DNA from: Roseococcus sp. SDR
GTDB lineage: Bacteria > Pseudomonadota > Alphaproteobacteria > Acetobacterales > Acetobacteraceae
Direction: 5' to 3'
Length of the DNA: 64,000 nt
Assembly (NCBI RefSeq): GCF_019083995.1
Contig: NZ_JAHRCU010000013.1
Location: 1 to 64,000, forward strand
Shown here one piece after another: positions 38,601-46,275 of this stretch. Both the position numbers and the translations under genes were made by a program. Position 1 is the first letter of the stretch. Each line of letters starts with the position of its first letter. The notes beneath the pieces were generated by a model. It saw only the letters and a list, made by a program, of their open reading frames with translations, did no database searches and was not told the DNA's origin.

Positions 38601-39209
38601 ATGCGCCTGTTCCAGCATGCCTGCCCGGCCTGTGCGGCCGGTGATTCCCTTGACTGCCCCAATGACACGGGCGGCCTGACCCGCCGGGGCCTGTTCGGCG
38701 CCGCCGTCGGCCTCGGCTTCGCCGCCATGTCCGAGGAGGCCGTCGCCCAGCGCCTGGGCAATGCCGGCACGCGCGCCATCTCCATCCGCCGCGCCCAGAC
38801 GGGCGAGAGCTTCTCCGGCGTCTATTGGCGCGATGGGCGCTATGACCGCGAGGCGCTGCAGCGGCTGGACCTCGTGCTGCGCGACCCGGGCATGGATGAA
38901 GCGACACCCATGGACCCGCGTCTGTTTGACGTGCTGGTGACGGTGCAGCGGGCGCTCGACAGCCAAGACACCTGGGAGGTGATCAGCGGCTATCGCGCGC
39001 CGGAGACCAATGCGGCCCGCGCGCGGCAATCGCGCCGCGTCAGCCGCGCCTCGCTGCACATGTCGGGCATGGCCTGCGACAGCCGTCTGCCGGGGCGCAA
39101 TGCGCTGGGCATCGCGCGCATCGCGGCCGACATGCAGACGGGCGGCGTCGGCCTCTACCGGCGCGACGGCTTCGTGCATCTGGATTGCGGCCCGGCGCGG
39201 CGCTGGTAG
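38601..39209 (+). CDS. DUF882 / peptidase M15A-like (YcbK) protein
   Basis: A 202-residue zinc peptidase-like protein, presumed to trim peptidoglycan. Metal-site residues are His153 and Asp160 in SLHMSGMACDSRLPG and His193 in FVHLDCGPARRW; the usual HVDTGP has Cys in place of Thr. The leader is twin-arginine type (LTRRGLFGAAVGLGFAAMS) but is preceded by an unusual 27-residue extension rich in cysteine (HACPACAAGDSLDCPN). Such an extension is odd for a Tat n-region. No in-frame Met closer to the RR motif is visible. It is cotranscribed with the L,D-transpeptidase. Confidence 0.88.
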   Translation: MRLFQHACPACAAGDSLDCPNDTGGLTRRGLFGAAVGLGFAAMSEEAVAQRLGNAGTRAISIRRAQTGESFSGVYWRDGRYDREALQRLDLVLRDPGMDEATPMDPRLFDVLVTVQRALDSQDTWEVISGYRAPETNAARARQSRRVSRASLHMSGMACDSRLPGRNALGIARIAADMQTGGVGLYRRDGFVHLDCGPARRW

Positions 39210-39212
39210 CCG

Positions 39213-39500
39213 ATGTTCCGGCGCAGCGGCCCCACCGATTGCGAGATCACCTGGAACGGGGCGCCGATCCCGGCGCGTGAGGGCGAGAGCCTGGCGGCCG
39301 CGCTGCTGGCCGCCGGCATCGCGCAGTTTCGCGAGACCGCCGTCTCGGGCAGCGCGCGTGGGCCGCTCTGCCTGATGGGCGCCTGCTTCGACTGCCTGGT
39401 GGAGGTGGAGGGGGTCGCGAACCGCCAGGCCTGCCTCGTCATGGTGACGCCCGGGCTTTCCGCGCGGACGCAGCAGGGCGCGCGGGAGACGGGGGCGTGA
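39213..39500 (+). CDS. 2Fe-2S ferredoxin-like subunit (HcnA-type)
   Basis: A 95-residue protein with a plant-type ferredoxin core. The ligands are in GPLCLMGACFDCLVEVEG and a fourth cysteine in NRQACLVMV. In HcnA and the gamma subunit of D-hydroxyproline dehydrogenase the same motif carries a 2Fe-2S cluster that links the catalytic flavin subunit to the FAD/NAD subunit. It overlaps the following gene by four bases (GTGA), consistent with a fixed subunit ratio. Confidence 0.88.
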   Translation: MFRRSGPTDCEITWNGAPIPAREGESLAAALLAAGIAQFRETAVSGSARGPLCLMGACFDCLVEVEGVANRQACLVMVTPGLSARTQQGARETGA

Positions 39501-40867
39501 GGGAGATCCCGCTTCTGATCCTCGGCGCCGGGCCGGCCGGGCTGGCCGCCGCCGCCGAGGCGGCTTCCCAGGGCATCCAGGCGCTGCTGCTGGATGAGAA
39601 CCCGGCGCCGGGCGGGCAGGTGCATCGCGCCGTCGGCGGCTTCTACCGGCCCGACCCTGGCGCGCCCGGCGCCGACCAGGCGGCGGAGGGGCTGGCGCTG
39701 ATCGAGGCCGCTTCGGCTTCCGGTGTGGAGTGCCGCTATGGCGCGACGCTCTGGGCGATCCAGGAGGATGGCGTCGTCACCTGGTCCGAGGGCGGGGCCG
39801 CGCAACAGGCGCTGGCCTCGGTGCTTCTGCTTTGCCCGGGTGCCACCGAACGGCCCATGCCCATCCCGGGCTGGACGCTGCCGGGTGTCATGGGCGTGGG
39901 GGCCGCGCAAATCCTGATGAAGACGGCCGGGCTGCTGCCGGAGGGGAAGACCTGGCTGGCGGGGCAGGGGCCCTTGCTCTGGCTCTATGCGGCGCAGCTG
40001 CTGGACAAGGGCGTGACGCCGGCCGGGATCCTGGATCTCTCGCCGCCCGGCATCCCCTGGCGGGCGCTGCCGCATCTGCCGATGGCGCTGCGGGCACCTG
40101 GCTATCTGCTGAAGGGGCTGGACTGGATGCGGCGCCTCCGCCGCGCCGGCGTGCCCGTGATCAAGGCGCGCGAGGTGGCGGCGCTGGGGCGTGACCGGCT
40201 GACCGGAATTTCGATTGATGGCAAGGAGATGGAGGCCGATCTTCTCCTGCTGCATGATGGCGTGGTGCCCAATACCCAGGTGACGCGCGCACTCCCCGGC
40301 TGCGCCCATGTCTGGGATTCCGCGCAGATGAGCTTCCGCCCGGTGCTGGATGAGTGGGGCAATACCAGCCTCAACGGGCTGCTGGTGGCGGGCGATGGCG
40401 GGGGCATCGGCGGCGCGCGGGCGGCGGCGCTCTCGGGCCGGATCGCAGCCCTGGAAGCCGCCCGCTGGCTCGGCCGCCTCACGCCCGAACAGCGCGACGC
40501 CCTGGCCGGCCCGCTGCTGCACCGGCGCAGCGCCGAACTGGCGCCGCGCGCGCTGCTGGACGCGCTCTACCCGCCGCTGCCCATGGCGCGCGTGGCGGAT
40601 GACACGCTGGTCTGCCGCTGCGAGGAAATCACCGCCGGGCGCATCCGCGCCGCCGTGGCGCTGGGGGCGCAAGGGCCGAACCAGATCAAGGCGTTCCTCC
40701 GGGCGGGAATGGGGCCATGCCAGGGGCGGGTCTGCGGCCCGGCCGTGCATGCGCTGATGGCCGAGGCGCGCGGCGTGGCGCCTGGGGCGCTGGAGCCGCT
40801 GCGCACGCGGTTTCCGACGAAGCCGGTGACGGTGGGCGAAATCGCGGCGCTGGCCGACGCCGGGTGA
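39497..40867 (+). CDS. FAD/NAD(P)-binding subunit with BFD-type 2Fe-2S domain (HcnB-type)
   Basis: A 456-residue flavoprotein. The first FAD motif is LILGAGPAGLAAAAEAASQG at the N-terminus. A second glycine-rich strand region is around 'TWLAGQGPLLWLYAAQL', and a GDGGGIGGARAAALSGRIAA block binds FAD. The C-terminal BFD-like domain holds four cysteines: CRCEE and, 35 residues later, CQGRVCGP. It is the alpha subunit of HcnABC or amino-acid dehydrogenase complexes. GTG 39497 overlaps the preceding stop. The catalytic partner is probably the DadA-like gene at 35930. A double-hairpin element follows the stop by five bases. Confidence 0.9.
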   Translation: MREIPLLILGAGPAGLAAAAEAASQGIQALLLDENPAPGGQVHRAVGGFYRPDPGAPGADQAAEGLALIEAASASGVECRYGATLWAIQEDGVVTWSEGGAAQQALASVLLLCPGATERPMPIPGWTLPGVMGVGAAQILMKTAGLLPEGKTWLAGQGPLLWLYAAQLLDKGVTPAGILDLSPPGIPWRALPHLPMALRAPGYLLKGLDWMRRLRRAGVPVIKAREVAALGRDRLTGISIDGKEMEADLLLLHDGVVPNTQVTRALPGCAHVWDSAQMSFRPVLDEWGNTSLNGLLVAGDGGGIGGARAAALSGRIAALEAARWLGRLTPEQRDALAGPLLHRRSAELAPRALLDALYPPLPMARVADDTLVCRCEEITAGRIRAAVALGAQGPNQIKAFLRAGMGPCQGRVCGPAVHALMAEARGVAPGALEPLRTRFPTKPVTVGEIAALADAG

Positions 40868-40872
40868 GTTTT

Positions 40873-40922
40873 CCAGGGGCGCTGCCCCTGGACCCCGGAA
40901 GGGGGCTCGCCCCCTTCACCCC
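40873..40922 (-). repeat. 50-bp double-hairpin element (copy B)
   Basis: Two stems side by side: CCAGGGGC/GCCCCTGG (40873-40891) and GAAGGGGGC/GCCCCCTTC (40898-40917), joined by ACCCCG and closed by ACCCC. Read on the minus strand it aligns over its whole length with the element at 42425-42474, so the two copies are inverted around the NTPase gene. It may also terminate transcription of the upstream oxidoreductase gene. Confidence 0.8.
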
Positions 40923-41104
40923 ATGGTGACCCTGCCATCATTTGATATGCCCTGGATTGTAAGTAGGCAGTGCTGTGTTAGGTTTGAGGCGTGGGGCCTA
41001 TATCCTCGGCACCTTACTGCCCAACCGGCGTTACGTCTTGTCGTCAGCAAGGGTCGCTTGCGTGGTTCTCGCTTGATGAATCTGACATTTTGGCGGAGGT
41101 CGAT

Positions 41105-42412
41105 TTGAAGCCAGAAGATCTTCTTCCTGTCAATGTGTTCACTCCGAATGATTATCCACGCCTAACCTACGTTAAGCGTGCGGTCGCGCCTGCCCTTGAG
41201 GATCGACTACAGCAAGCGTTATTGACGCCAAAGGAAGTGATTTCTATTTCTGGGCCTTCAAAGAGCGGGAAGAGTGTACTGATTGAGCGTATTGTTGGTG
41301 TTGATAATCTGATTACTGTTTCAGGATCAGAAATTTCGTCTACAGCAAGTCTGTGGGATAGAGTGCTGGATTGGATGGGGGCGCCGTCCTCGCGCTCGAA
41401 CTCTACCGAAGTTTCCTCCATGAGTGGGAAGAGTTCAATTTTGACCGGGACTGCTGGAGTGCCTTTGGTGGCCGGGGGAAGCCTTGCCGCCGGCACTCAA
41501 AATAGCGAAACAGATAAATCATCAACCAGCTCAACTCATTCCCGCGGAGGTCTACTTCAAGTACAGAAAGAAATTGCAAATAGTTCATTTTGTGTTTTAA
41601 TTGACGATTTCCATTATATACCAAAGGAATTGCAGGTTGAAATCGGCAGGCAGATAAAGACGGCAGCTGAACGTGGCATAAGAATGATCGCTGCCTCAGT
41701 ACCTCATCGCTCGGATGATGTTGTTCGTAGTAATTCTGAGTTGCGTGGCAGAACGCAGAACATTGATACTGAATTTTGGTCGGAAGGAGAGTTGCTGCAG
41801 ATCGCTCAAGCTGGTTTTTTGGCACTTAATATCGAAATAGACGACCTTATATTGAGAGATCTGGCGCGCAATGCGTGCGGATCGCCGCAGTTAATGCAGC
41901 GTATCTGTTTGAATTTATGCGTGCAATTGCAAGTCAAGAATGGCTACATAGTCAAGAGATACGTTTCAAAACATGAAATAAATCTAAAAGAAGTTCTCGC
42001 TGTTACTGCTACAAGTGCAGATTACAAGACACTGGTTACAACAATGCATCAAGGTCCAAAAACTAGGGGTGTTGAGCGAAACAAATATAACTTCGTCGAT
42101 GGGTCGCGTGGTGATGTTTATCGATGCATTCTTCTTGCTATCCAGCAAGATCCGCCTGTAATGGCATTCCGTTATGATATACTTATGGAAAGAGTTAAGG
42201 CGGTATGTATCGGCGATTCGCCTGTTGGCCGAGGTGTCACGGAGGCATGCAGTCAGTTGTCAAATTTCGCATCGGCAGATAGAACTGTTGAGTTCGACAC
42301 TGATGCTGACGTTGAGACGTTTTACATTTCCGATCCCTATTGGTTGTTTTACCTCCGATGCTCGCCGAAGTTAGGGGAGCTTGCAAAGGAACACCACGCA
42401 GCTCCGTCGTGA
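41105..42412 (+). CDS. AT-rich P-loop NTPase of unknown function
   Basis: A 435-residue STAND/Orc-like ATPase. The chosen start is TTG 41105, five bases after GGAGG; the frame also stays open to a GTG at 40991. Walker A is GPSKSGKS (residues 50-57), Walker B is CVLIDD (about 163-168), and MIAASVPHRSDD looks like a sensor strand with an arginine. Between the Walker motifs lies a 60-residue Ser/Gly/Thr-rich insert (about 94-150). The C-terminus (CSQLSNFA, then YISDPYWLFYLRC) is like the winged-helix end of ATPases of this class. Composition is foreign: sampled 60-base lines have 18 (41581), 24 (42001) and 27 (41221) G+C, against about 40 in neighbouring genes. No partner gene is adjacent. A defence or mobile-element role is a guess only. 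Confidence 0.75.
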   Translation: MKPEDLLPVNVFTPNDYPRLTYVKRAVAPALEDRLQQALLTPKEVISISGPSKSGKSVLIERIVGVDNLITVSGSEISSTASLWDRVLDWMGAPSSRSNSTEVSSMSGKSSILTGTAGVPLVAGGSLAAGTQNSETDKSSTSSTHSRGGLLQVQKEIANSSFCVLIDDFHYIPKELQVEIGRQIKTAAERGIRMIAASVPHRSDDVVRSNSELRGRTQNIDTEFWSEGELLQIAQAGFLALNIEIDDLILRDLARNACGSPQLMQRICLNLCVQLQVKNGYIVKRYVSKHEINLKEVLAVTATSADYKTLVTTMHQGPKTRGVERNKYNFVDGSRGDVYRCILLAIQQDPPVMAFRYDILMERVKAVCIGDSPVGRGVTEACSQLSNFASADRTVEFDTDADVETFYISDPYWLFYLRCSPKLGELAKEHHAAPS

Positions 42413-42424
42413 GCCGCCAGTTCT

Positions 42425-42474
42425 GGGGTGAAGGGGGCCGTGCCCCCTTCCGGGGTCGAGGGGCAGAGCCCCTC
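42425..42474 (+). repeat. 50-bp double-hairpin element (copy C)
   Basis: GGGGT, then GAAGGGGGC/GCCCCCTTC (42430-42450), CGGGGTC, then CGAGGGGC/GCCCCTCG (42457-42475). It matches the reverse complement of the copy at 40873-40922, with differences confined to the loops and to paired, compensating positions of the second stem. It lies between the NTPase stop and the convergent enolase-superfamily gene. Confidence 0.8.
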
Positions 42475-42484
42475 GGTTCACCCC

Positions 42485-43621
42485 TCACACATACCCAGGC
42501 CCCTCAATCGCCGGGTGCTTCACCAGAAACTCCTCATTGATCTCCACCCCGATCCCCGGCGCCTCGTTCGGGCGCACGGTGCCATCCGGGTGGATGCGCC
42601 AGGGCAGGCTGCAGAGTTCGTCGCGGAACTTGTTGGCGCGGCTGATATCGGCCTCGAAGTAGCCGGGGTTATCAATGGCGCAGAGCAGGTGGATGGAGGC
42701 GGCCTGGTTGATTCCCGTCATTGAGGAATGCGGGTGGAAGGGGATCTTGAAGGCCGAGCCCATGGCTGCGATGCGCAGGCATTCGGTCACGCCGCCGGCC
42801 TTGGAGAGGTCGCCCTGCCAGATGCGGATCACGCCGTCTTCCAGCACGCGGGAGAATTCGTAGCGCGTGAAGTGGTTCTCGCCGGCGGCGAGCGGCGTGC
42901 GGCCGTAGCCGGCGGCCTGCTTGTAGCTGGCGTGGTCGTGGGCCGGGAAGGGCTCTTCCAGCCAGCCGATGTTCAGCTCATCCATCACGGGCATGACGCG
43001 GCGGACATCCTCGATGGTGTAGCCGATATTGGCGTCGGTCAGGATGTCCACCTCGTCGCCGAAGGCGTTGCGGACGGCCTGCATGCGCTCGATATCGGCG
43101 CGCGGGTTGTCGCCCACGCGCAGCTTCAGCGCCTTGTAGCCGGCCTCCATGTGGGGCGCGGCCTCGTCGATGAGCTGCGCGGGGGGCTGGTAGCCCAGCG
43201 CCACGCCGCCGGCATAGGCGCGCACGGGCTTGGAGCGGCCGCCCAGCAGCTTGTAGAGCGGCCAGCCGCAGGCTTTGCCGCGGATGTCCCAGAGCGCCAT
43301 GTCGATGCCGCTCATGGCCAGCGAGGTGCCCGCACCCATCCCGTGGGAGGCGAGCTGGTACTGGTAGATCTTCGCCCAGATGCCGACCACGTCGCTCGCA
43401 TCCATGCCCATGATGAGGGATTTCAGCGTGGTCTCGATGAGGCGTGCCACGGCGGTATGGGCCCGGCCGTGATGGGACTCGCCCCAGCCCACGATGCCGT
43501 CCTCGGTCGTCACCTTCACCATCACGGCGTCGCGCTTCACCGCCTGGCCGATGCCCAGGCGCGGGCCGCCGGGGGGCAGGGCGAAGCTGGTGGGATAGGC
43601 CTTGATGTCCACGATCTTCAT
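42485..43621 (-). CDS. mandelate racemase/muconate lactonizing enzyme family protein
   Basis: An enolase-superfamily enzyme, 378 residues, probably a sugar-acid dehydratase or racemase. The N-terminal capping domain (MKIVDIKAYPTSFALPPGG, 'GWGESHHGRAH') is followed by the barrel. Barrel motifs are ALKLRVG (Lys base), ILTDANIGYT (first metal Asp), WLEEPFPAHD (metal Glu), LAAGENHFTRYE (third metal ligand) and IPFHPHSSMTG (His of the His-Asp pair region). The single Lys in LKLRVG with the HPH motif points to the mandelate racemase or D-galactarate/rhamnonate dehydratase side rather than muconate cycloisomerase. The neighbouring IlvD/Edd-type dehydratase and transport receptors support a sugar-acid or carboxylate catabolic role. 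Confidence 0.9.
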   Translation of the reverse strand: MKIVDIKAYPTSFALPPGGPRLGIGQAVKRDAVMVKVTTEDGIVGWGESHHGRAHTAVARLIETTLKSLIMGMDASDVVGIWAKIYQYQLASHGMGAGTSLAMSGIDMALWDIRGKACGWPLYKLLGGRSKPVRAYAGGVALGYQPPAQLIDEAAPHMEAGYKALKLRVGDNPRADIERMQAVRNAFGDEVDILTDANIGYTIEDVRRVMPVMDELNIGWLEEPFPAHDHASYKQAAGYGRTPLAAGENHFTRYEFSRVLEDGVIRIWQGDLSKAGGVTECLRIAAMGSAFKIPFHPHSSMTGINQAASIHLLCAIDNPGYFEADISRANKFRDELCSLPWRIHPDGTVRPNEAPGIGVEINEEFLVKHPAIEGPGYV

Positions 43622-43710
43622 GGGCGCGTTCCTCCGTGTTTGGCGGGAGCGTGTCGCCTTGCGCGGGGGCTGGCAAGCGGGCCAGTATCCTGGCGCTTCA
43701 ACGGAGTGCG

Positions 43711-43923
43711 ATGATGGCGGAACCGAAGCTCGTCCTGCCCACCATGGATGCGATCCAGCGCTGGCAGGGGGTGGCCGTGCCCAATGCGGCGGCGCGGCAT
43801 GGGTTGGCCGATTTCGAGGCGCTGATCGCGGATCTCGAGAAGCTCCGGGGCGAGATGGCGTTCGAGGAGGAGCCCGCGGGGTTCGAGGCGGCGCTGCGCG
43901 ACTGCCGGGACAAGGGTTCGTGA
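43711..43923 (+). CDS. small GatC/AtzG-like protein (DUF4089-like), likely amidase partner
   Basis: A 70-residue helical protein (AARHGLADFEALIADLEKLR, then MAFEEEPAGFEAALRDC). The ending 'F-x-EEPAGFEAAL' resembles the closing motif of AtzG/DUF4089 proteins, GatC-like small subunits that stabilise an amidase such as AtzE. The gene for an amidase-signature enzyme follows 180 bases downstream in the same direction, which fits, but the match is by eye. ATG 43711 is preceded by ACGGAG. Confidence 0.5.
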   Translation: MMAEPKLVLPTMDAIQRWQGVAVPNAAARHGLADFEALIADLEKLRGEMAFEEEPAGFEAALRDCRDKGS

Positions 43924-43932
43924 CCGTTTTCC

Positions 43933-43962
43933 TTGAGTTTCGGCGGGTTTTTGGTTTATATT
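43933..43962 (+). promoter_or_regulatory. strong sigma-70-like promoter upstream of amidase gene
   Basis: TTGAGT (43933-43938), an 18-base spacer and TATATT (43957-43962) form the best promoter match in the window, in an AT-rich patch just after the small GatC-like gene. Expected transcription start is near 43969. Confidence 0.6.
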
Positions 43963-43969
43963 CCTAGAC

Positions 43970-44107
43970 ATGGCGCCGCACCCCACCCGTTCCCTTTCCT
44001 GCATCCTTCGCCCGCCGCAATGGTCTGGGCTTTCCCCTGATGCGCGCGGCGCTTGCGGTCATCGCGCGCCCCGGCATTTGTCCGAAACCTGCATGGTGCC
44101 GCGATGA
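43970..44107 (+). CDS. 45-codon upstream ORF, possibly leaderless (putative)
   Basis: ATG 43970 falls at the expected transcription start of the promoter at 43933-43962. The frame ends with a TGA that overlaps the amidase ATG as ATGA. The product is Pro/Arg/Cys-rich (MAPHPTRSLSCILRPPQW) with no recognisable family. If translated, it would couple translation to the amidase; it may equally be chance. Confidence 0.3.
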   Translation: MAPHPTRSLSCILRPPQWSGLSPDARGACGHRAPRHLSETCMVPR

Positions 44108-45519
44108 GCCCTGACGTCCTCTCCGAACTCTCCATGACCGAGGCGGCCGATGCCTTCGCCCGCGGCGAGGTCACGGCCCGCGCGCTGGTGGAGGCGATGC
44201 TGCACCGGCTGGGCCAGCATGAGGCGAAGGTGAACAGCCTGATCCGCCTCGACCGCGAGGACGCGCTGCTGGCGGCGCACGCGGCGGACAAGGCGCGCGC
44301 GGCGGGGCAGAAGCTGGGCCCGCTGGGCGGCGTGCCGATGCTCCACAAGGACATGTATTACCGCGAGGGGAAGGTCAGCACCTGCGGCAGCAAGATCCGG
44401 CGGGATTTCGTGCCGCCGGTGACGGCCACCGTGCTGAAGCGGCTCGATGCGGCGGGTGCGATTGATGCCGGCACGCTGAACATGGCGGAGTTCGCGCAGA
44501 ACCCGACGGGCCACAACGCGCATTTCGGCGATGTGATGAACCCGTGGAACGGGGCGCATTGCACCGGCGGCTCCTCCTCCGGCTCGGGGGCGGCGGTGGC
44601 GGCGCGCTTCGTGACGGCGGCCCTCGGCTCGGATACGGGCGGCTCGATCCGGCTGCCGGCGGCGATGTGCGGCGTGACGGGCCTCAAGCCCACGCAGACG
44701 CGGGTGCCGCGGACGGGCGTGATGCCGCTCTCCTTCTCGGCCGACAATGTGGGGCCGCTCTGCCGCACGGCGCGGGATGCGGCGCGCTTCCTCTCCGTCA
44801 TCGCGGGCGCCTGCCCGAATGATCCGACCAGCGCACGCGAGGCGGTGCCGGATTACGAGGCGGCGCTGACGGGCGATCTGCGCGGGATGCGCATGGCGGT
44901 GGTGGAGCCCTGGTTCCTGGACGGCATCGAGGAGCCGGTGGCGCTGGCCTTCGAGGCCGCGATCCGCGTGCTGCAGGGCCTGGGCGTGCGCACCGAGATG
45001 ATCAGCCCGGCCTCGATGCACGGGATCGTCACCTACACGGCCGTCGTCTCGCGCGTGGAGGGGGCCACCATCCACCAGAACTGGATGCGCGAATGCCCGG
45101 GCGACTATGCCACGCATCTCTCGGCGCGGATCTATGGCGGCTATGCCATTCCCGGCACGGCCTATCTGGAGGCGGTCTCGCGCCGCGGGCCGTTGCTGCG
45201 CGCTTTCTGCGCGGAGGCGCTGGAGGGCTTCGATGCGGTGCTGACGCCCACGCTGCGCACCCGCGTGCCCACGCGCGCCGAGACGGATATCGATGCCGAC
45301 CCCGAGAACTGGGCGCGCTTCATGGCGCTCTCGGCGAACACGCGGCCCTTCAATTATCTGGGCCTGCCGACCGTCAGCGTGCCGGCGGGCTTTGATGATC
45401 GCGGCCTGCCGGTGGGGCTGCAGATCGCGACGCGGCCCTTCGGCGAGGCGCGGCTGCTCCGGATCGCGGATGCCTTCCAGCGCGAGACGGATTGGCACAA
45501 GCGCAATCCCTTCCCGTGA
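44104..45519 (+). CDS. amidase (amidase signature family)
   Basis: A 471-residue Ser-cisSer-Lys hydrolase. The catalytic lysine is Lys82 in PMLHKDMYY. The glycine/serine loop GGSSSGSGAAVAA is at about residues 155-167, and the nucleophile Ser181 is in LGSDTGGSIRLPAAMCG. Substrate-pocket parts vary from GatA and do not include the GatA-specific tRNA regions. The family includes AtzE-like hydrolases that need a small GatC-like subunit; such a gene lies just upstream at 43711. The ATG at 44104 has no clear ribosome site, but overlaps the stop of a short upstream frame. It overlaps the following glycosyltransferase-like gene by four bases (GTGA). Confidence 0.9.
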   Translation: MSPDVLSELSMTEAADAFARGEVTARALVEAMLHRLGQHEAKVNSLIRLDREDALLAAHAADKARAAGQKLGPLGGVPMLHKDMYYREGKVSTCGSKIRRDFVPPVTATVLKRLDAAGAIDAGTLNMAEFAQNPTGHNAHFGDVMNPWNGAHCTGGSSSGSGAAVAARFVTAALGSDTGGSIRLPAAMCGVTGLKPTQTRVPRTGVMPLSFSADNVGPLCRTARDAARFLSVIAGACPNDPTSAREAVPDYEAALTGDLRGMRMAVVEPWFLDGIEEPVALAFEAAIRVLQGLGVRTEMISPASMHGIVTYTAVVSRVEGATIHQNWMRECPGDYATHLSARIYGGYAIPGTAYLEAVSRRGPLLRAFCAEALEGFDAVLTPTLRTRVPTRAETDIDADPENWARFMALSANTRPFNYLGLPTVSVPAGFDDRGLPVGLQIATRPFGEARLLRIADAFQRETDWHKRNPFP

Positions 45520-46211
45520 CCCCGCTCGGCATTGGCTTCATGTGCAAACCCCCGGTGGCGGGGGTGAGCAAGACGCGGCTCGCCGCCGTGCTGGGCGCCG
45601 AGCGCGCGGCCGAACTGGCCCGCGCCTTCCTGCTGGACAGCGCCGCCATCGCGCGGCAACTCGCCACGCGCGAGCATGCGGCGCTGACCGCCTTCCACAC
45701 GCCGGATGACGCAAGCGAGGCCATGGCCGCGCTGCTGCCGGGCTGGCGGCTCGCGCCGCAAGGCGGGGGCGATCTCGGCGCGCGGATGGCGCACGCGGTG
45801 GAGCGGCTTTTTGCCGAGGGCGCCGGGCGCGCCCTGCTGATGGGCGCCGATGCGCCGACCCTGCCGCCCGCGCTTCTGGAACTGCTGCTGGCCGCACTGC
45901 GCGGCGGCGCGGATGCGGCGGTGATCCCGGCGCTGGATGGCGGCTATTGCGCCATCGCCTTCGCGCGCCCCTTGCCGGCGCTGCTGGAGGGCATCGCCTG
46001 GTCTACGCCGGAGGTGCTGGCACAGACGCAGGCGAAGGCGGCTGAGGCGGGTCTGCGCCTCGATGTGCTGCAAGCCTGGCACGATGTGGATGAAGCGGCC
46101 GACCTGGATCTGCTGCGGCTGACCTTGGATGGCGCGCGCCCGCCCGGTGGCTCGCCGCTGCCGGGCTACCGGGCGAGTGCGACGCGCGAGGCGCTGCGCG
46201 TTGCGGGGTAG
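45516..46211 (+). CDS. TIGR04282/DUF2064 family glycosyltransferase-like protein
   Basis: A 231-residue protein with a nucleotide-sugar or nucleotidyltransferase-like Rossmann fold (CofC-like). The N-terminal loop CKPPVAGVSKTRLAAVLG corresponds to the AKxPxxGxxKTRL motif, GADAPTLPPALLE to the DxP metal strand, and ALDGGYCAIAF to the DGGY motif. Start GTG 45516 overlaps the amidase stop; the ATG at 45540 would remove half of the first strand. The reaction is not known for most of the family. Confidence 0.82.
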   Translation: MTPLGIGFMCKPPVAGVSKTRLAAVLGAERAAELARAFLLDSAAIARQLATREHAALTAFHTPDDASEAMAALLPGWRLAPQGGGDLGARMAHAVERLFAEGAGRALLMGADAPTLPPALLELLLAALRGGADAAVIPALDGGYCAIAFARPLPALLEGIAWSTPEVLAQTQAKAAEAGLRLDVLQAWHDVDEAADLDLLRLTLDGARPPGGSPLPGYRASATREALRVAG

Positions 46212-46275
46212 GGCACGCCCCGCCCATCAACCCACAACACGTCCAGACCGCCCCGTTTCGTCCGAAACCGCGCCC

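Noticed and set aside
40984-41004. TTGAGG and TATATC as promoter for the AT-rich NTPase gene
   Set aside because: The spacer is only 9 bases, too short for a sigma-70 promoter.
41403-41825. A minus-strand frame of 140 codons inside the NTPase gene, as a possible antitoxin or overlapping gene
   Set aside because: It is antisense to conserved Walker motifs, has no ribosome site and a random composition.
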